A stretch of 64,000 nt of DNA from Demequina soli (GTDB lineage: Bacteria; Actinomycetota; Actinomycetes; Actinomycetales; Demequinaceae), in assembly GCF_000971195.1 (NCBI RefSeq), contig NZ_BBLZ01000001.1, positions 421,460 through 485,459 of the forward strand, given 5' to 3'. The first letter of the stretch is position 1. Every line of letters begins with the position of its first letter. Positions 55,200 to 64,000 of the stretch are shown piece after piece. The notes under the pieces were generated by a model that did no database searches, was not told the origin of the DNA, and worked only from the letters and a program-made list of their open reading frames with translations. Made by a program: the position numbers and the translations under genes.

Positions 55200-56265
55200 C
55201 GCCGTCCTGCATGACGTAGTCCTTGCCCTCGATGCGGACCTTGCCCTTGGACTTCGCCTCGGCCATCGAGCCGGTCTCGAGCAGGTCGTGGAAGTGGACC
55301 ACCTCGGCCTTGATGAAGCCACGCTCGAAATCGGTGTGGATCACGCCGGCGGCCTGCGGGGCGGTCCAGCCCTTGTGGATCGTCCAGGCACGCGCCTCCT
55401 TGGGGCCCGCGGTGAGGTACGTCTGGAGGCCGAGCGTGTCGAAGCCGACGCGCGCGAGCTGATCCAGACCCGACTCGTCCTGGCCGTTCTCGGCGAGCAT
55501 CTCGCGCGCCTCCTCCTCGGTCAGCTCGACCAGCTCCGCCTCGAACTTCGCGTCGAGGAAGATCGCCTCGGCGGGCGCGACCTGCGCCGCGAGGGCCTCG
55601 CGCTTGGAGGCGTCGGCGAGGACCGCATCGTCCACGTTGAAGACGTAGATGAACGGCTTGGCGGTGAGGAGGTTGAGCTCCTTCACGTCCGCGAGGTCGA
55701 GCTTGGCCGCGGCGGCGCCGGCGCTGAGCGCCTTGCCCGACTCGAGGATCTCCTTGGCGGTGGTGACCGCGGCGAGGAAGTTGGGGTCGGCCTTCTTGGC
55801 GCGCACCTCCTTCTCGAGGCGCGGGATCGCCTTCTCGACGGTCTGGAGGTCCGCGAGGATGAGCTCGGTGTTGATGGTCTCGATGTCGCTCGCCGCGTCG
55901 ACCTTGCCGTCGACGTGGATGACGTCGGGGTCCTCGAAGCCGCGGGTCACCTGGCAGATCGCGTCCGCCTCGCGGATGTTCGCGAGGAACGCGTTGCCCA
56001 GGCCCTCGCCCTCGGACGCGCCCTTGACGATGCCCGCGATGTCGACGAACGACACCGTCGCGGGGACCTCGCGCTCGGAGCCGAAGACCTCGGCGAGCTG
56101 GCCGAGGCGCGCGTCCGGCAGCGGGACGACGCCGACGTTGGGCTCGATGGTCGCGAACGGGTAGTTCGCGGCGAGCACCTCGGCGCGGGTGAGGGCGTTG
56201 AACAGGGTCGACTTGCCGACGTTCGGGAGACCGACGATTCCGATGGTAAGAGCCACGGGCGTCAA
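55171..56265 (-). CDS. ychF: Redox-regulated ATPase YchF (OLA1 family)
   Basis: 364 residues. GIVGLPNVGKSTLFNALTRA (P-loop, residues 9-28), FVDIAGIVKGASEGEGLGNA (G3 region), a coiled-coil insertion, then the TGS domain ending GKDYVMQDGDVVEFRFNV. YchF/OLA1 hydrolyses ATP rather than GTP and binds ribosomes. The last eight codons are part of the cassette entry site and are repeated across the next 8 kb. The resident gene is intact. Confidence 0.97.
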   Translation of the reverse strand: MTPVALTIGIVGLPNVGKSTLFNALTRAEVLAANYPFATIEPNVGVVPLPDARLGQLAEVFGSEREVPATVSFVDIAGIVKGASEGEGLGNAFLANIREADAICQVTRGFEDPDVIHVDGKVDAASDIETINTELILADLQTVEKAIPRLEKEVRAKKADPNFLAAVTTAKEILESGKALSAGAAAAKLDLADVKELNLLTAKPFIYVFNVDDAVLADASKREALAAQVAPAEAIFLDAKFEAELVELTEEEAREMLAENGQDESGLDQLARVGFDTLGLQTYLTAGPKEARAWTIHKGWTAPQAAGVIHTDFERGFIKAEVVHFHDLLETGSMAEAKSKGKVRIEGKDYVMQDGDVVEFRFNV

Positions 56266-56297
56266 GTCTACCGGCGGCGGGTCCCGCCTCCCGCCCG

Positions 56298-56335
56298 GGG
56301 ACGATGCGCGGGGACGGTGACACGCGCATCGTCCC
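56298..56335. repeat. Inverted pair of decamers upstream of ychF
   Basis: GGGACGATGCGCG (56298-56310) and its reverse complement CGCGCATCGTCCC (56323-56335), 12 bp apart. Unlike the pair at 25301-25333, this one lies between divergent genes (ychF and a small protein gene). A terminator role is therefore unlikely here; an operator or DNA-structure role is possible. Confidence 0.7.
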
Positions 56336-56351
56336 GACGTACGGTGGCGGG

Positions 56352-56543
56352 ATGAGCTTCGAGGAGCTGTTCAACCAGGGCGTCGCGCACGCGCGCGAGC
56401 AGAAGGACTGGGACAAGGTGCGTCCAGCGACGGAGCTGATCGCCGAGGCCCCGGACGGGGACCACGACCCGATCGCCGGCCTGGTCATCCCGACGCCCGA
56501 CATGATCGAGCCGTTCCGGCTGAAGCGCCCCGAGGACGCCTGA
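56352..56543 (+). CDS. Small conserved hypothetical protein
   Basis: 63 residues, MSFEELFNQGVAHAREQKDW at the N-terminus, then LVIPTPDMIEPFRLKRPEDA at the end. Acidic and soluble. No family name recognised. TACGGT (56340-56345) ends 6 nt before the ATG, so the mRNA is probably leaderless. Confidence 0.65.
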   Translation: MSFEELFNQGVAHAREQKDWDKVRPATELIAEAPDGDHDPIAGLVIPTPDMIEPFRLKRPEDA

Positions 56544-56560
56544 CCCCGCCGGCTTGCACG

Positions 56561-56596
56561 AGGGCCCCGCCCTCCCTCGCGGGAGACCGGGGCCCT
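56561..56596. terminator. Bidirectional terminator after the small gene and the peptide ATPase
   Basis: AGGGCCCCG (56561-56569) and CGGGGCCCT (56588-56596), with a further pairable centre (CCCTCCC/GGGAG). It sits between converging stop codons at 56543 and 56608. Confidence 0.7.
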
Positions 56597-56607
56597 GTGG
56601 CTGACGC

Positions 56608-58344
56608 TTACGCGCCGAGCGGGATGTTCGCGCCGGGGATGGCGTCGAGCAGCTTCTGCGTGTACTCGGTCTGGGCGTTCGAGAAGATGCTCTCGACCGA
56701 GCCGTGCTCGACGATCTTGCCCTTCTCCATCACGGCCACGTCGTCGGCGACGACGCGCACGACCGCGAGGTCGTGGGTGATGAAGAGGTAGGACAGCCCC
56801 AGCTCCTCCTGCAGGTCCGCGAGGAGCTGCAGGATCTGCGCCTGGACCAGCACGTCGAGGGCGGAGACCGCCTCGTCGAGGATCACCACGTCGGGCTTGA
56901 GCGCGAGGGCACGCGCGATGGCGATGCGCTGGCGCTGACCGCCCGAGAGCTCGTTCGGGTAGCGGGACAGCACGGTGCGCGGGAGGGCGACCTCGTCGAT
57001 GACCTCGTTGACGCGCTGCTCGCGCGACTTGCGGTCGCCGATCTTGTGGACGTCGAGGGGCTCCTGGATGATCGAGCCGATCGACTGCATCGGGTCGAGC
57101 GAGCCGTACGGGTCCTGGAACACCGGCTGCATGCGGCGGCGGTGCTCGAGCATCTCCTTGCCGGTGAGGACGGTGGCGTCCTTGCCGGCGACGAAGATCT
57201 CGCCCTCGGTCGCGGTCTCGAGGCCGAGCACCATCTTGGCGACGGTGGACTTGCCGGAGCCGGACTCGCCCACGAGCGCCATGGTGGTGCCACGCGGGAC
57301 CGTGAAGTTGACCTTGTCCACCGCGGTGAACGGCTCCGAGCGGAAGCTCCCGCGACGGATCGAGAACACCTTGGTGAGGTCCTTGACCTCGATGGCCGGG
57401 GTGCCCGCGTGGTCCGCGTGCTCCACCACGTCGTGGCGGTGGGCAGCGGCCGCCACCAGGTCGATCTCGTCGCCCTGCGGCGCCTCCGCGACCTCGACCC
57501 GCGACGACTTGAGGCGCTGCGACGCGAGGCTCGGGGCCGCCGCGATGAGGCGCTTCGTGTACGGGTGCTGCGGGTTCTGCAGCAGCTCGAGGCTCGGGCC
57601 GGACTCGACGATCTTGCCCTGGTACATGACGATGACCTTGGACGCGCGCTCGGCGGCGAGGCCCAGGTCGTGCGTGATGAGCAGCAGCGCCGTGTCCTTC
57701 TCACGCGTGAGCGACTCGAGGTGGTCGAGGATCACGCGCTGGACGGTGACGTCGAGCGCCGACGTGGGCTCGTCGGCGATGAGCAGCTTGGGGTCCGCGG
57801 CCAGGCCGATGCCGATGAGCACGCGCTGGCGCATGCCGCCGGAGAACTGGTGCGGGTACTGCTTCACGCGGCGCTCGGCGTCGGCCAGGCCGGCCTCCTT
57901 GAGCACCTCGACGACGCGCTTGTCGGCGTCCTTCTTGTTCTTGGCCATGCCGTTCGCGAGGACGGCCTCGCGCACCTGGAAGCCCACGTTCCACACGGGG
58001 TTCAGGTTGGACATCGGATCCTGCGGGACGTAGCCGATCTCGCGGCCACGGATGCCCACCATCTCCGACTTCGAGACCTTGGTGAGGTCCTTGCCGTTGA
58101 ACATGACCGTGCCGCCGGTGATGCGGCCGTTGCTCGGCAGCAGGTCCATGAGGCCGGTGGCCGTGGTGGACTTGCCCGAGCCGGACTCGCCGACGATCGC
58201 GACGGTCTCGCCCGGGAAGATGTCGAACGAGACGCCCTTCACCGCCTGGACGAAGCCGTTGCCGGTCTGGAAGCCGATCTGCAGGTCCTGGACGGAGACG
58301 AGCGGCTCGTGGGTGTCGGTCACGGGGGTGGACTCCTGGGTCAT
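56608..58344 (-). CDS. Peptide ABC transporter, fused double ATPase (DppD-DppF type)
   Basis: 578 residues with two complete ABC modules. First: GESGSGKSTTATGLMDLLPS, signature FSGGMRQRVLIGIGLA, Walker B LLIADEPTSALD. Second: GESGSGKSTVAKMVLGLE, signature LSGGQRQRIAIARALA, VVILDEAVSALD. Both Walker motifs are intact except that the second D-E-A replaces D-E-P. The oligopeptide-binding C-terminal stretches (NPQHPYTKRLIAAAP) follow each module. It overlaps dppC by 4 bp. Confidence 0.93.
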   Translation of the reverse strand: MTQESTPVTDTHEPLVSVQDLQIGFQTGNGFVQAVKGVSFDIFPGETVAIVGESGSGKSTTATGLMDLLPSNGRITGGTVMFNGKDLTKVSKSEMVGIRGREIGYVPQDPMSNLNPVWNVGFQVREAVLANGMAKNKKDADKRVVEVLKEAGLADAERRVKQYPHQFSGGMRQRVLIGIGLAADPKLLIADEPTSALDVTVQRVILDHLESLTREKDTALLLITHDLGLAAERASKVIVMYQGKIVESGPSLELLQNPQHPYTKRLIAAAPSLASQRLKSSRVEVAEAPQGDEIDLVAAAAHRHDVVEHADHAGTPAIEVKDLTKVFSIRRGSFRSEPFTAVDKVNFTVPRGTTMALVGESGSGKSTVAKMVLGLETATEGEIFVAGKDATVLTGKEMLEHRRRMQPVFQDPYGSLDPMQSIGSIIQEPLDVHKIGDRKSREQRVNEVIDEVALPRTVLSRYPNELSGGQRQRIAIARALALKPDVVILDEAVSALDVLVQAQILQLLADLQEELGLSYLFITHDLAVVRVVADDVAVMEKGKIVEHGSVESIFSNAQTEYTQKLLDAIPGANIPLGA

Positions 58345-59279
58345 CCGCGGGCCCTCGCCTTCGGGTCGAGGGCATCGCGCACCAGCTCGCCGAGCGTGAT
58401 GAACGCGAGCACGGTCACGGTGAGGAAGATCGACGGCCAGATGAGGGTCATCGGGGCCGTGCGCAGGCTGCTCTGGGCCGCGCTGATGTCGTTGCCCCAC
58501 GACATCACGCTCGGGCCGAGCCCGACGCCGAGGAAGCTCAGCGTCGCCTCCGCCACGATCGCGCCGCCGAGCGAGATCGTCAGGTACACGATGACCGGGG
58601 TCATCGAGTTCGGCAGCACGTGCGACAGCAGCGTCTTGAAGCGCGTGCGGCCCGTCGCGATGGAGGCCATCACGAAGTCGCCGGACTTCACGCGCAGGAT
58701 CTCCGAGCGGAGGATGCGCGCGAGCGAGGCCCACGCGAAGCCACCGATCGCGAACGCGAGCGTCCACACCGAGCGGTAGTCGGCGAGCGTGGTCATGATG
58801 ACCACGGCGGCGAGGATGTAGGGGATCGAGAAGAAGATGTCGCCGATGCGCGAGAGCACCGAGTCGACCCAGCCGCCGTAGAAGCCGGCCAGCGCGCCCG
58901 TGATGATGCCGATGACTCCGGAGATCACGGTGGCGAGGACGCCGACCGTGAGCGAGGTGCGCGCACCCCACACCACGCGGGCGTAGACATCGCATCCCTG
59001 GCGGGTGAAGCCCATCGGGTGGCCCGCGGCGGGCCCGCCGTTGGAGTTGGCCAGCTGGCAGTCGTCCGTGGGCGACACGTGGGTGAACAGCGTCGGGAAC
59101 AGCGCCATCAGGACGATGACGAGGACCGCGGCGAGCGAAAGGTAGAACAGCGGGCGCGTCCGAAGCGAGCGCCAGGCGTCGCGCCAGAGGTTCGACGGCT
59201 TCTCGTTGAGCTTGACCTTGTCGACCTCGGCCATCTCGTTCTCGTCGAACGGGGCGACGAAGTGCTCGGGCTTAGGCAT
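58341..59279 (-). CDS. dppC: Peptide ABC transporter, permease DppC
   Basis: 312 residues with an N-terminal tail, six membrane helices and the EAA loop ILRSEILRVKSGDFVMASIA before the fourth. HPMGFTRQGCDVYARVVWGA is the DppC/OppC extracytoplasmic signature. It overlaps the dppB stop by 8 bp and the ATPase ATG by 4 bp. Confidence 0.92.
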   Translation of the reverse strand: MPKPEHFVAPFDENEMAEVDKVKLNEKPSNLWRDAWRSLRTRPLFYLSLAAVLVIVLMALFPTLFTHVSPTDDCQLANSNGGPAAGHPMGFTRQGCDVYARVVWGARTSLTVGVLATVISGVIGIITGALAGFYGGWVDSVLSRIGDIFFSIPYILAAVVIMTTLADYRSVWTLAFAIGGFAWASLARILRSEILRVKSGDFVMASIATGRTRFKTLLSHVLPNSMTPVIVYLTISLGGAIVAEATLSFLGVGLGPSVMSWGNDISAAQSSLRTAPMTLIWPSIFLTVTVLAFITLGELVRDALDPKARARG

Positions 59280-60198
59280 AGCGGATCCTCGGGTCGAGAA
59301 TGGCGTACAGGAGGTCCACCAGGATGTTGATGACCACGTAGGCGAGCACCATGACGGTCACGAAGGACACGACCGTGGGGCCCTCGCCTCGGATGATCGC
59401 CTGGTAGAGCGTGTTGCCGACGCCGGGGATGTTGAAGATGCCCTCGGTCACGGTCGCGCCGACCATCAGGACGCCGAAGTTGGCGGCCGAGTTGGTGACG
59501 ACCGGGATGAGCGAGTTGCGGAGCACGTGGACCGGGATCACGCGGCGGCCCGGGAGGCCCTTCGCGTAGGCGGTGCGCACGAAGTCGCGGCTGCGGGTGT
59601 CGATGACGGTGCCGCGCATGAGGCGCATGCCCGTCGTGAAGAGGCTCAAGGCCAGGACCACCGCCGGCAGCCACATGTTGCCCACGCTCGTGTCGGCTCC
59701 CACGGTCGGGGAGGCCCAGCCCCACTTGATGGCGACGAAGTACTGCGCCACGAAGCAGAGCACGAAGATCGGCACCGACAGCAGGATGAGGCCGACGACC
59801 AGCATCACGTTGTCGAACAGCTTGCCCTTGCGCAGGCCCGACACGAGGCCGACGACCACGGAGAGCACGAACTCGAGGCTGATGGCCATCGCGGCGAGCT
59901 TCAGCGTCACCGGGAAGGTGCGCGCGAGCACGTCGGCGACGCTCTGTCCCGAGAAGGTGGTGCCCAGGTCGCCCGAGAAGAGGTCCTTCATGTACAGCGC
60001 GTACTGCACCAGGAACGGCTGGTCCAGGTGGTACTGCTGCTGCAGCGCCTCATAGACGGCCGGGTTGGGCGTCTTGTCGCCGAACATCGCGAGGATCGGG
60101 TCCCCGGGCATCGCGAAGACCATGAAATAGATGAGGAAGGTGGTGCCGAGAACCACCGGAACCGCCTGGAGGATGCGGCGAACCACATACATCAGCAT
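59272..60198 (-). CDS. dppB: Peptide ABC transporter, permease DppB
   Basis: 308 residues, six membrane helices. MYVVRRILQAVPVVLGTTFL opens the protein and DFVRTAYAKGLPGRRVIPVH is the EAA loop, both typical of DppB/OppB. A 200-bp gap with a terminator precedes it, so it may have its own promoter in 60199-60359, although no strong -35/-10 pair is obvious. Confidence 0.92.
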   Translation of the reverse strand: MLMYVVRRILQAVPVVLGTTFLIYFMVFAMPGDPILAMFGDKTPNPAVYEALQQQYHLDQPFLVQYALYMKDLFSGDLGTTFSGQSVADVLARTFPVTLKLAAMAISLEFVLSVVVGLVSGLRKGKLFDNVMLVVGLILLSVPIFVLCFVAQYFVAIKWGWASPTVGADTSVGNMWLPAVVLALSLFTTGMRLMRGTVIDTRSRDFVRTAYAKGLPGRRVIPVHVLRNSLIPVVTNSAANFGVLMVGATVTEGIFNIPGVGNTLYQAIIRGEGPTVVSFVTVMVLAYVVINILVDLLYAILDPRIRYA

Positions 60199-60359
60199 GG
60201 GCGCGCTCCTCGGATGTGTTTCGTCTGGAACATATGGTGTCCGATTCTACTGTGCGTGTCGCCTGCGTCCGCACCGCAAGGCGAGGATAGCCCCGCACCG
60301 GCCGCGGCGATGCGACATGGACGATGCGGGGCCGGGGTGCCCTGGGGGTGAACGCACGA

Positions 60360-60389
60360 TGGCCCGCCCCGTCGGAACGGGGCGGGCCA
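60360..60389 (-). terminator. Terminator of the peptide-binding protein gene
   Basis: TGGCCCGCCCCGT (60360-60372), loop CGGA, ACGGGGCGGGCCA (60377-60389): perfect 13-bp arms, 9 bp after the stop codon of the substrate-binding protein gene. It would limit readthrough into dppBC and the ATPase and explain unequal subunit levels. Confidence 0.8.
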
Positions 60390-60398
60390 CCAGGCGGT

Positions 60399-62051
60399 TT
60401 ACTTCTTGGTGATCTCGTAGAAGAGCGGGACCGAGTGCCAGTCGAACTGGACGTTCTCGACGTTCTCCGAGTAGCCACCGGTCACGTTGGAGTACCAGAG
60501 CGGGATCGCCGGCAGGTCCTTGAACAGGACCTCCTGGGCCTTCTGGAAGTCCTCGATCGCGGTCGCCGAGTCGGTGGCCTGCTTGCCCTCGTCGATGAGC
60601 TTGTCGAACTCCTTCGACGAGTAGTCGCCGTCGTTCGAGCCGGCACCGGTGTAGTAGATCGGGCCGAGGAAGTTCTCGAGCGACGGGTAGTCCGCCTGCC
60701 AGCCGGTACGGAACGCCGTGCCGATGGTGCGGTTGGTCACCTCGGTGCGGAAGTCGCCGAACGTCGCGAACGGGTTGCCGAGCGCGTCGATGCCGAGCGT
60801 GTTCTTGATCGAGTTGGTGACAGCGTCGACCCAGGTCTGGTGGCCACCGTCAGAGTTGTAGCCGATCTCGAAGGTGCCGGACCACGGCGAGATCGCGTCG
60901 GCCTCGGCCCACAGCTCCTGCGCCTTCTCGGGGTCGTACGCGAGGACCTCGGAGCCCGGGATGGAGTCCGACCAGCCGTCGATGACGGGCGAGGTGAAGT
61001 CCGACGCGGGGGTGCGGGTGCCCTGGAAGATCACGTCGGTGATCTCCTGGCGGTTGATCGCCATCGAGATCGCCTGGCGACGGAGCTGGCCCTCCTCGCC
61101 CGTGAAGTGCTCGAGCGTCTGCGGGATGGTGAACGACTGGAAGATCGCGGCGGGCTGGTTGACCGCGCGGTCGCCCAGGTCCGTCTCGAAGGTCGCCATC
61201 GCGGAGTCCGGGATGCCGTCGATCACGTCGACGTTGTTCGCGAGGAGGTCGGCGTACGCCGCGTCCTGGGTCGCGTAGAAGACGATCTCGAGGCCGTCGT
61301 TCTTGGCGGTGCGCTCACCCGCGTAGTCGGGGTTGACCGAGAGGTCGATCTGGACGTCGTGCTGCCAGTCCGACGGGTCCGCGAGCATGTAGATGCCGTT
61401 GCCGACCGGGTTCTTGCCGAACGCCTCGGGGTCCGCGAAGAAGGACTCGGGGAGCGGGTAGAACGCCGAGTAGCCCAGCGACAGCGGGAACTCCGAGTTC
61501 GGGGTGGCGAGCGTGATCGTGAAGGTCAGGTCGTCGACGACCTTGAGGCCCGACATGGTCGGGTTCGAGGCGCCCTCGTCCGAGTTGTAGCCGTCGAAGC
61601 CCTCGATGTTCTCGAAGAAGTAGCTGTTGAGGGCGGTCGCCGAGTTGGCCGGGTCCGCGCCCCAGTTCCACGCGTCCACGAAGGAGTTCGCGGTGACGGG
61701 GGTGCCGTCGGTGAACGTCCAGCCGTCCTTGAGCTTGACCGTGAAGGTCTTCGAGTCGTCGGTGGTGATCGAGTCGGCGACCTCGTTGTGGGCCGCACCC
61801 GTGGCGTCGTAGTAGACCAGGCCCGCGAAGAGCGAGTCGATGATCTTGCCGCCACCGGTCTCGTTCGTCGCGACCGGGATGAGCGGGTTCTGCGGCTCGG
61901 AGCCGTTGGTCTTGATGATGGCGTCACCGGTCGAGCCGCCGGCCGAAGCCGAAGCGTCGGTCTCGGAGCCGTTCGACGAGCAGCCGACGAGGACGAGGGC
62001 CGACGCCGAGGCGATGGCCGCGCCCCCGAGCACGGACTTGCTGAGCTTCAC
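60399..62051 (-). CDS. dppA: Peptide-binding lipoprotein of an ABC importer
   Basis: 550 residues from GTG with AGGAGG upstream. Type II signal peptide with lipobox LVGC, Cys at residue 24. The mature protein is an SBP_bac_5 (DppA/OppA) fold: the NPLIPVATNETGGGK start, LKDGWTFTDGTPVTANSFVD, and LPAIPLWYSNVTGGYSENVE near the end. It captures oligopeptides outside the membrane for DppBC. It is the first gene of the unit, followed by a strong stem-loop. Confidence 0.93.
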   Translation of the reverse strand: MKLSKSVLGGAAIASASALVLVGCSSNGSETDASASAGGSTGDAIIKTNGSEPQNPLIPVATNETGGGKIIDSLFAGLVYYDATGAAHNEVADSITTDDSKTFTVKLKDGWTFTDGTPVTANSFVDAWNWGADPANSATALNSYFFENIEGFDGYNSDEGASNPTMSGLKVVDDLTFTITLATPNSEFPLSLGYSAFYPLPESFFADPEAFGKNPVGNGIYMLADPSDWQHDVQIDLSVNPDYAGERTAKNDGLEIVFYATQDAAYADLLANNVDVIDGIPDSAMATFETDLGDRAVNQPAAIFQSFTIPQTLEHFTGEEGQLRRQAISMAINRQEITDVIFQGTRTPASDFTSPVIDGWSDSIPGSEVLAYDPEKAQELWAEADAISPWSGTFEIGYNSDGGHQTWVDAVTNSIKNTLGIDALGNPFATFGDFRTEVTNRTIGTAFRTGWQADYPSLENFLGPIYYTGAGSNDGDYSSKEFDKLIDEGKQATDSATAIEDFQKAQEVLFKDLPAIPLWYSNVTGGYSENVENVQFDWHSVPLFYEITKK

Positions 62052-62340
62052 TGTTCCTCCTACTGGGACCCACCGGGCGGCGGGCGTTGATAGGCGCCGA
62101 ACCGGGGTGTCGGAACGACGACTGGGATGCACGCTGATGACGTGCAACCCGGCCAGGCTAAACGCGGTCTCGTTAACGAATTGTTTCCGGACCGCGAATC
62201 ACCGGGCTTTGTGACCAAATAGTAATCACGCGTCCCACCATGCGAGACGAGTGTGATCAGGGTCACAGGACGCCCGTCCCAGGCAGGCGTCGGCGGGCCG
62301 TGGTGGGGCCTTGTCGGACCCCGGTGGGACAGTCGTGACC
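62052..62340. promoter_or_regulatory. Divergent region between dppA and rmuC
   Basis: 289 bp without a gene. The stretch 62161-62235 is the most A/T-rich of the neighbourhood (GTTAACGAATTGTTTCC and CAAATAGTAATCACG) and probably carries the dppA promoter on the minus strand. No convincing operator was found. Confidence 0.4.
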
Positions 62341-63582
62341 ATGGTCACCCTTCTGTCCTCGCTCCTCTGTCTCGTCGTCGGGGCCGCCCTCGGGGCCCTC
62401 GTCGCCACGCGCCGCGCGGCCGCCGCATCGTCCCGCGACGCCGCCACGCTGCGCGCCGAGCGCGACGCCCTCCGCCAGGAGTTCCGGGCGCTCAGCGGCG
62501 AGGCGCTGCGCGCGAGCCAGGAGCAGTTCCTCGACCTCGCGCACGAGCGGCTCAAGCGCTCCGAGCAGGAGGGCGGGGCCGCGCTGCTGCGACGCGAGCA
62601 GGCGATCCGCGAGATGGTCGAGCCGCTGTCGCGGTCGCTCGAGGCGATCCGCGAGCAGACGATGCTCGCGGACCGGGCGCGCGCGGCCGGCCACGCCGCG
62701 CTGGGCGAGCAGGTGCGGCACATGCTCGAGGCGTCCGAGCGGGTAGGCCGCAAGGCCGACGACTTCGTCAACACGCTGCGCCGCTCGGACGTGCGCGGCA
62801 ACTGGGGCGAGGTCCAGCTGCGCCGCGTGGTCGAGCTCGCGGGGATGCTCCCCCACGTGGACTTCACCGAGCAGGACGTGGTGCGCGACGCCGAGGGACG
62901 CAACCTGCGCCCCGACATGACGGTCCGGCTCGCGGGCGGGCGGACCATCGTGGTCGACTCGAAGGTCGCGCTCGTGGGGCTGCTCGAGGCCTTCGAGGCG
63001 GAGGACGAGGCGGTGCGCGCCGAGCGCCTGCAGGCTCACGCCCGCCACGTGCGCCGGCACATCGACGACCTCGCGTCGAAGCGCTACTGGGAGCAGTTCG
63101 ACTCGGCGCCCGAGTTCGTGGTGATGTTCGTGCCCTCGGAGGCGTTCTACCAGGCCGCGGTCGAGCAGGACTCGTCGCTGCAGGAGTACGCGTACGGCCG
63201 CGGCGTGATGATCGCGACGCCCACCACGCTCGTCGCGATGCTGCGCACCGTCGCGCACGCGTGGAAGGAGGACGCGCTGGCGCGCGACGCGCAGCAGGTG
63301 CTGGCGCTGGGCAAGGAGCTGTACGACCGCCTGTCGACCATGGCCGGCCACCTCGCGAAGGTGGGCCGTGCGATCGACCAGGCGGGCAAGGCCTACAACT
63401 CGACCGTGGCATCTCTTGAGTCGCGCGTGCTCGTGAGCGCGCGCAGGTTCGGCGAGATGCAGCACATCGCCGCCGAGATGCCGCCCGTCGAGCAGGCGGA
63501 GACCGACATCCGCGTCCTCGCCGCGCCCGAGCTGCTCGAGGCCGACCTCGAGCGCGCGGCCCAGGCGTCGCCTCAGGACTAG
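62341..63582 (+). CDS. rmuC: DNA recombination protein RmuC
   Basis: 413 residues. One N-terminal membrane helix (MVTLLSSLLCLVVGAALGAL) is followed by a coiled coil (about residues 35-140) and the RmuC domain with RGNWGEVQLRRVVELAGML and GRTIVVDSKVALVGLLEAFE, a restriction-endonuclease-like fold. RmuC limits DNA inversions at short repeats in E. coli. The ATG at 62341 is chosen; a GTG at 62335 is equally in frame. Its stop is 4 bp from ispH on the other strand. Confidence 0.9.
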   Translation: MVTLLSSLLCLVVGAALGALVATRRAAAASSRDAATLRAERDALRQEFRALSGEALRASQEQFLDLAHERLKRSEQEGGAALLRREQAIREMVEPLSRSLEAIREQTMLADRARAAGHAALGEQVRHMLEASERVGRKADDFVNTLRRSDVRGNWGEVQLRRVVELAGMLPHVDFTEQDVVRDAEGRNLRPDMTVRLAGGRTIVVDSKVALVGLLEAFEAEDEAVRAERLQAHARHVRRHIDDLASKRYWEQFDSAPEFVVMFVPSEAFYQAAVEQDSSLQEYAYGRGVMIATPTTLVAMLRTVAHAWKEDALARDAQQVLALGKELYDRLSTMAGHLAKVGRAIDQAGKAYNSTVASLESRVLVSARRFGEMQHIAAEMPPVEQAETDIRVLAAPELLEADLERAAQASPQD

Positions 63583-63586
63583 GACG

Positions 63587-64000
63587 TCACGCGCGCGTGG
63601 CGCGCTCTGCCTCCTTGGCCTTGAGGTCGGCACGGATCTCGCGCGGCAGGGAGAACATGAGGTCCTCGGTGGCGGTGCGGACCTCCTCGACGGTCGCGAA
63701 GCCGCGCGCCGCGAGCGCCTCGACGACGTCGCGGACGAGGATCTCCGGCACGGACGCGCCCGACGTGACGCCGACGGTGGCGACGCCGTCGAACCACTCG
63801 TCGCGGATCTCGGTCGCGCGGTCGATCCGGTGGGACGTGCGCGCGCCGGACTGCAGCGCGACCTCGACGAGGCGCACGGAGTTCGACGAGTTCGCCGAGC
63901 CCACCACGATGACGAGATCGCACTCGGGCGCGAGCTTCTTGACCGCGACCTGGCGGTTCTGCGTGGCGTAGCAGATGTCGTCGCTCGGCGGATCCTGGAG
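63587..64000 (-). CDS. ispH: 4-hydroxy-3-methylbut-2-enyl diphosphate reductase, C-terminal part
   Basis: 137 residues visible; the start lies beyond the right edge. [20 protein letters not shown] includes a cluster-ligand Cys region, [18 protein letters not shown] and [14 protein letters not shown] contain the Ser-x-Asn and the third Cys-region equivalents of the IspH fold. The enzyme makes isopentenyl and dimethylallyl diphosphate, the last step of the non-mevalonate pathway. ispH and ychF are also neighbours in M. tuberculosis. Confidence 0.94.
   Translation of the reverse strand, partial: LQDPPSDDICYATQNRQVAVKKLAPECDLVIVVGSANSSNSVRLVEVALQSGARTSHRIDRATEIRDEWFDGVATVGVTSGASVPEILVRDVVEALAARGFATVEEVRTATEDLMFSLPREIRADLKAKEAERATRA

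Noticed and set aside
56608-58344. Frameshift fusion of dppD and dppF
   Set aside because: Both ABC modules are complete, with linker sequence and no sign of a shift; fused double ATPases are common in actinobacteria.

Overview
The window is chromosomal DNA of a very G+C-rich actinobacterium (G+C around 70% or more by eye; GTG starts, GTGA/ATGA overlaps and TANNNT -10 boxes 6-7 nt upstream of start codons are common). A succinylase-branch diaminopimelate pathway, SigE/RseA/HtrA/TatB, GTP-dependent PEP carboxykinase and a RamB-type regulator fit Actinomycetota. Gene order resembles several Mycobacterium tuberculosis blocks (lpdA-deoD-pmmB-add-deoA-cdd-sdhCDAB-trpS; typA-fdxC-dapC; dapD-dapE-LOG; methyltransferase/sigE-rseA-htrA-tatB). 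A Micrococcales-type host is likely, but no rRNA or tRNA gene is visible to fix this.

Layout. 1-14.4 kb: end of a DyP peroxidase, an LpdA-like flavoprotein, and a nucleoside uptake and salvage locus (BmpA-type ABC importer, cdd, deoA, an unknown C39-like protein, add, deoC, purine nucleoside phosphorylase, phosphopentomutase-like enzyme). 14.5-19.1 kb: mannose-1-phosphate guanylyltransferase divergent from sdhCDAB. 19.2-25.3 kb: YihY-like membrane protein, trpS, and the envelope-stress block tatB-htrA-rseA-sigE with its divergent O-methyltransferase. 25.4-32.3 kb: DUF3117, LOG hydrolase, dapE/dapD, a lysozyme-like protein, citrate synthase, dapC and a 7Fe ferredoxin. 32.3-46.3 kb: VanW protein, typA, RamB-like regulator, pckG, and small transport, regulator and enzyme genes. 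55.2-64 kb: ychF, a peptide ABC importer, rmuC and the end of ispH.

The standout is 47.4-55.2 kb. Nine copies of a 39-bp repeat punctuate nine small units. Each unit holds one gene or one toxin-antitoxin pair (MntA-HepT, a small helix-turn-helix-like protein, VapBC, an MFS pump, an unknown, a GNAT, an unknown, HigBA, a HEAT-like protein). The first part of every repeat is a copy of the last codons of the adjacent housekeeping gene ychF (EFRFNV-stop, mostly with synonymous changes); the second part is cassette-specific. The arrangement looks like an integron-style cassette array that uses the ychF 3' end as its entry site and restores the ychF C-terminus at each insertion. No recombinase gene is in the window.

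Other whole-window signals: the decamer GGACGATGCG / CGCATCGTCC occurs about 28 times where well under one copy is expected. It persists inside genes even where it forces the rarer GAT codon, and it also forms inverted pairs. A 62-bp perfect palindrome at 29375-29436 has a diverged relative at 36766-36862. Convergent gene pairs are usually separated by strong stem-loops. No CRISPR array, insertion sequence, prophage, rRNA or tRNA was recognised.
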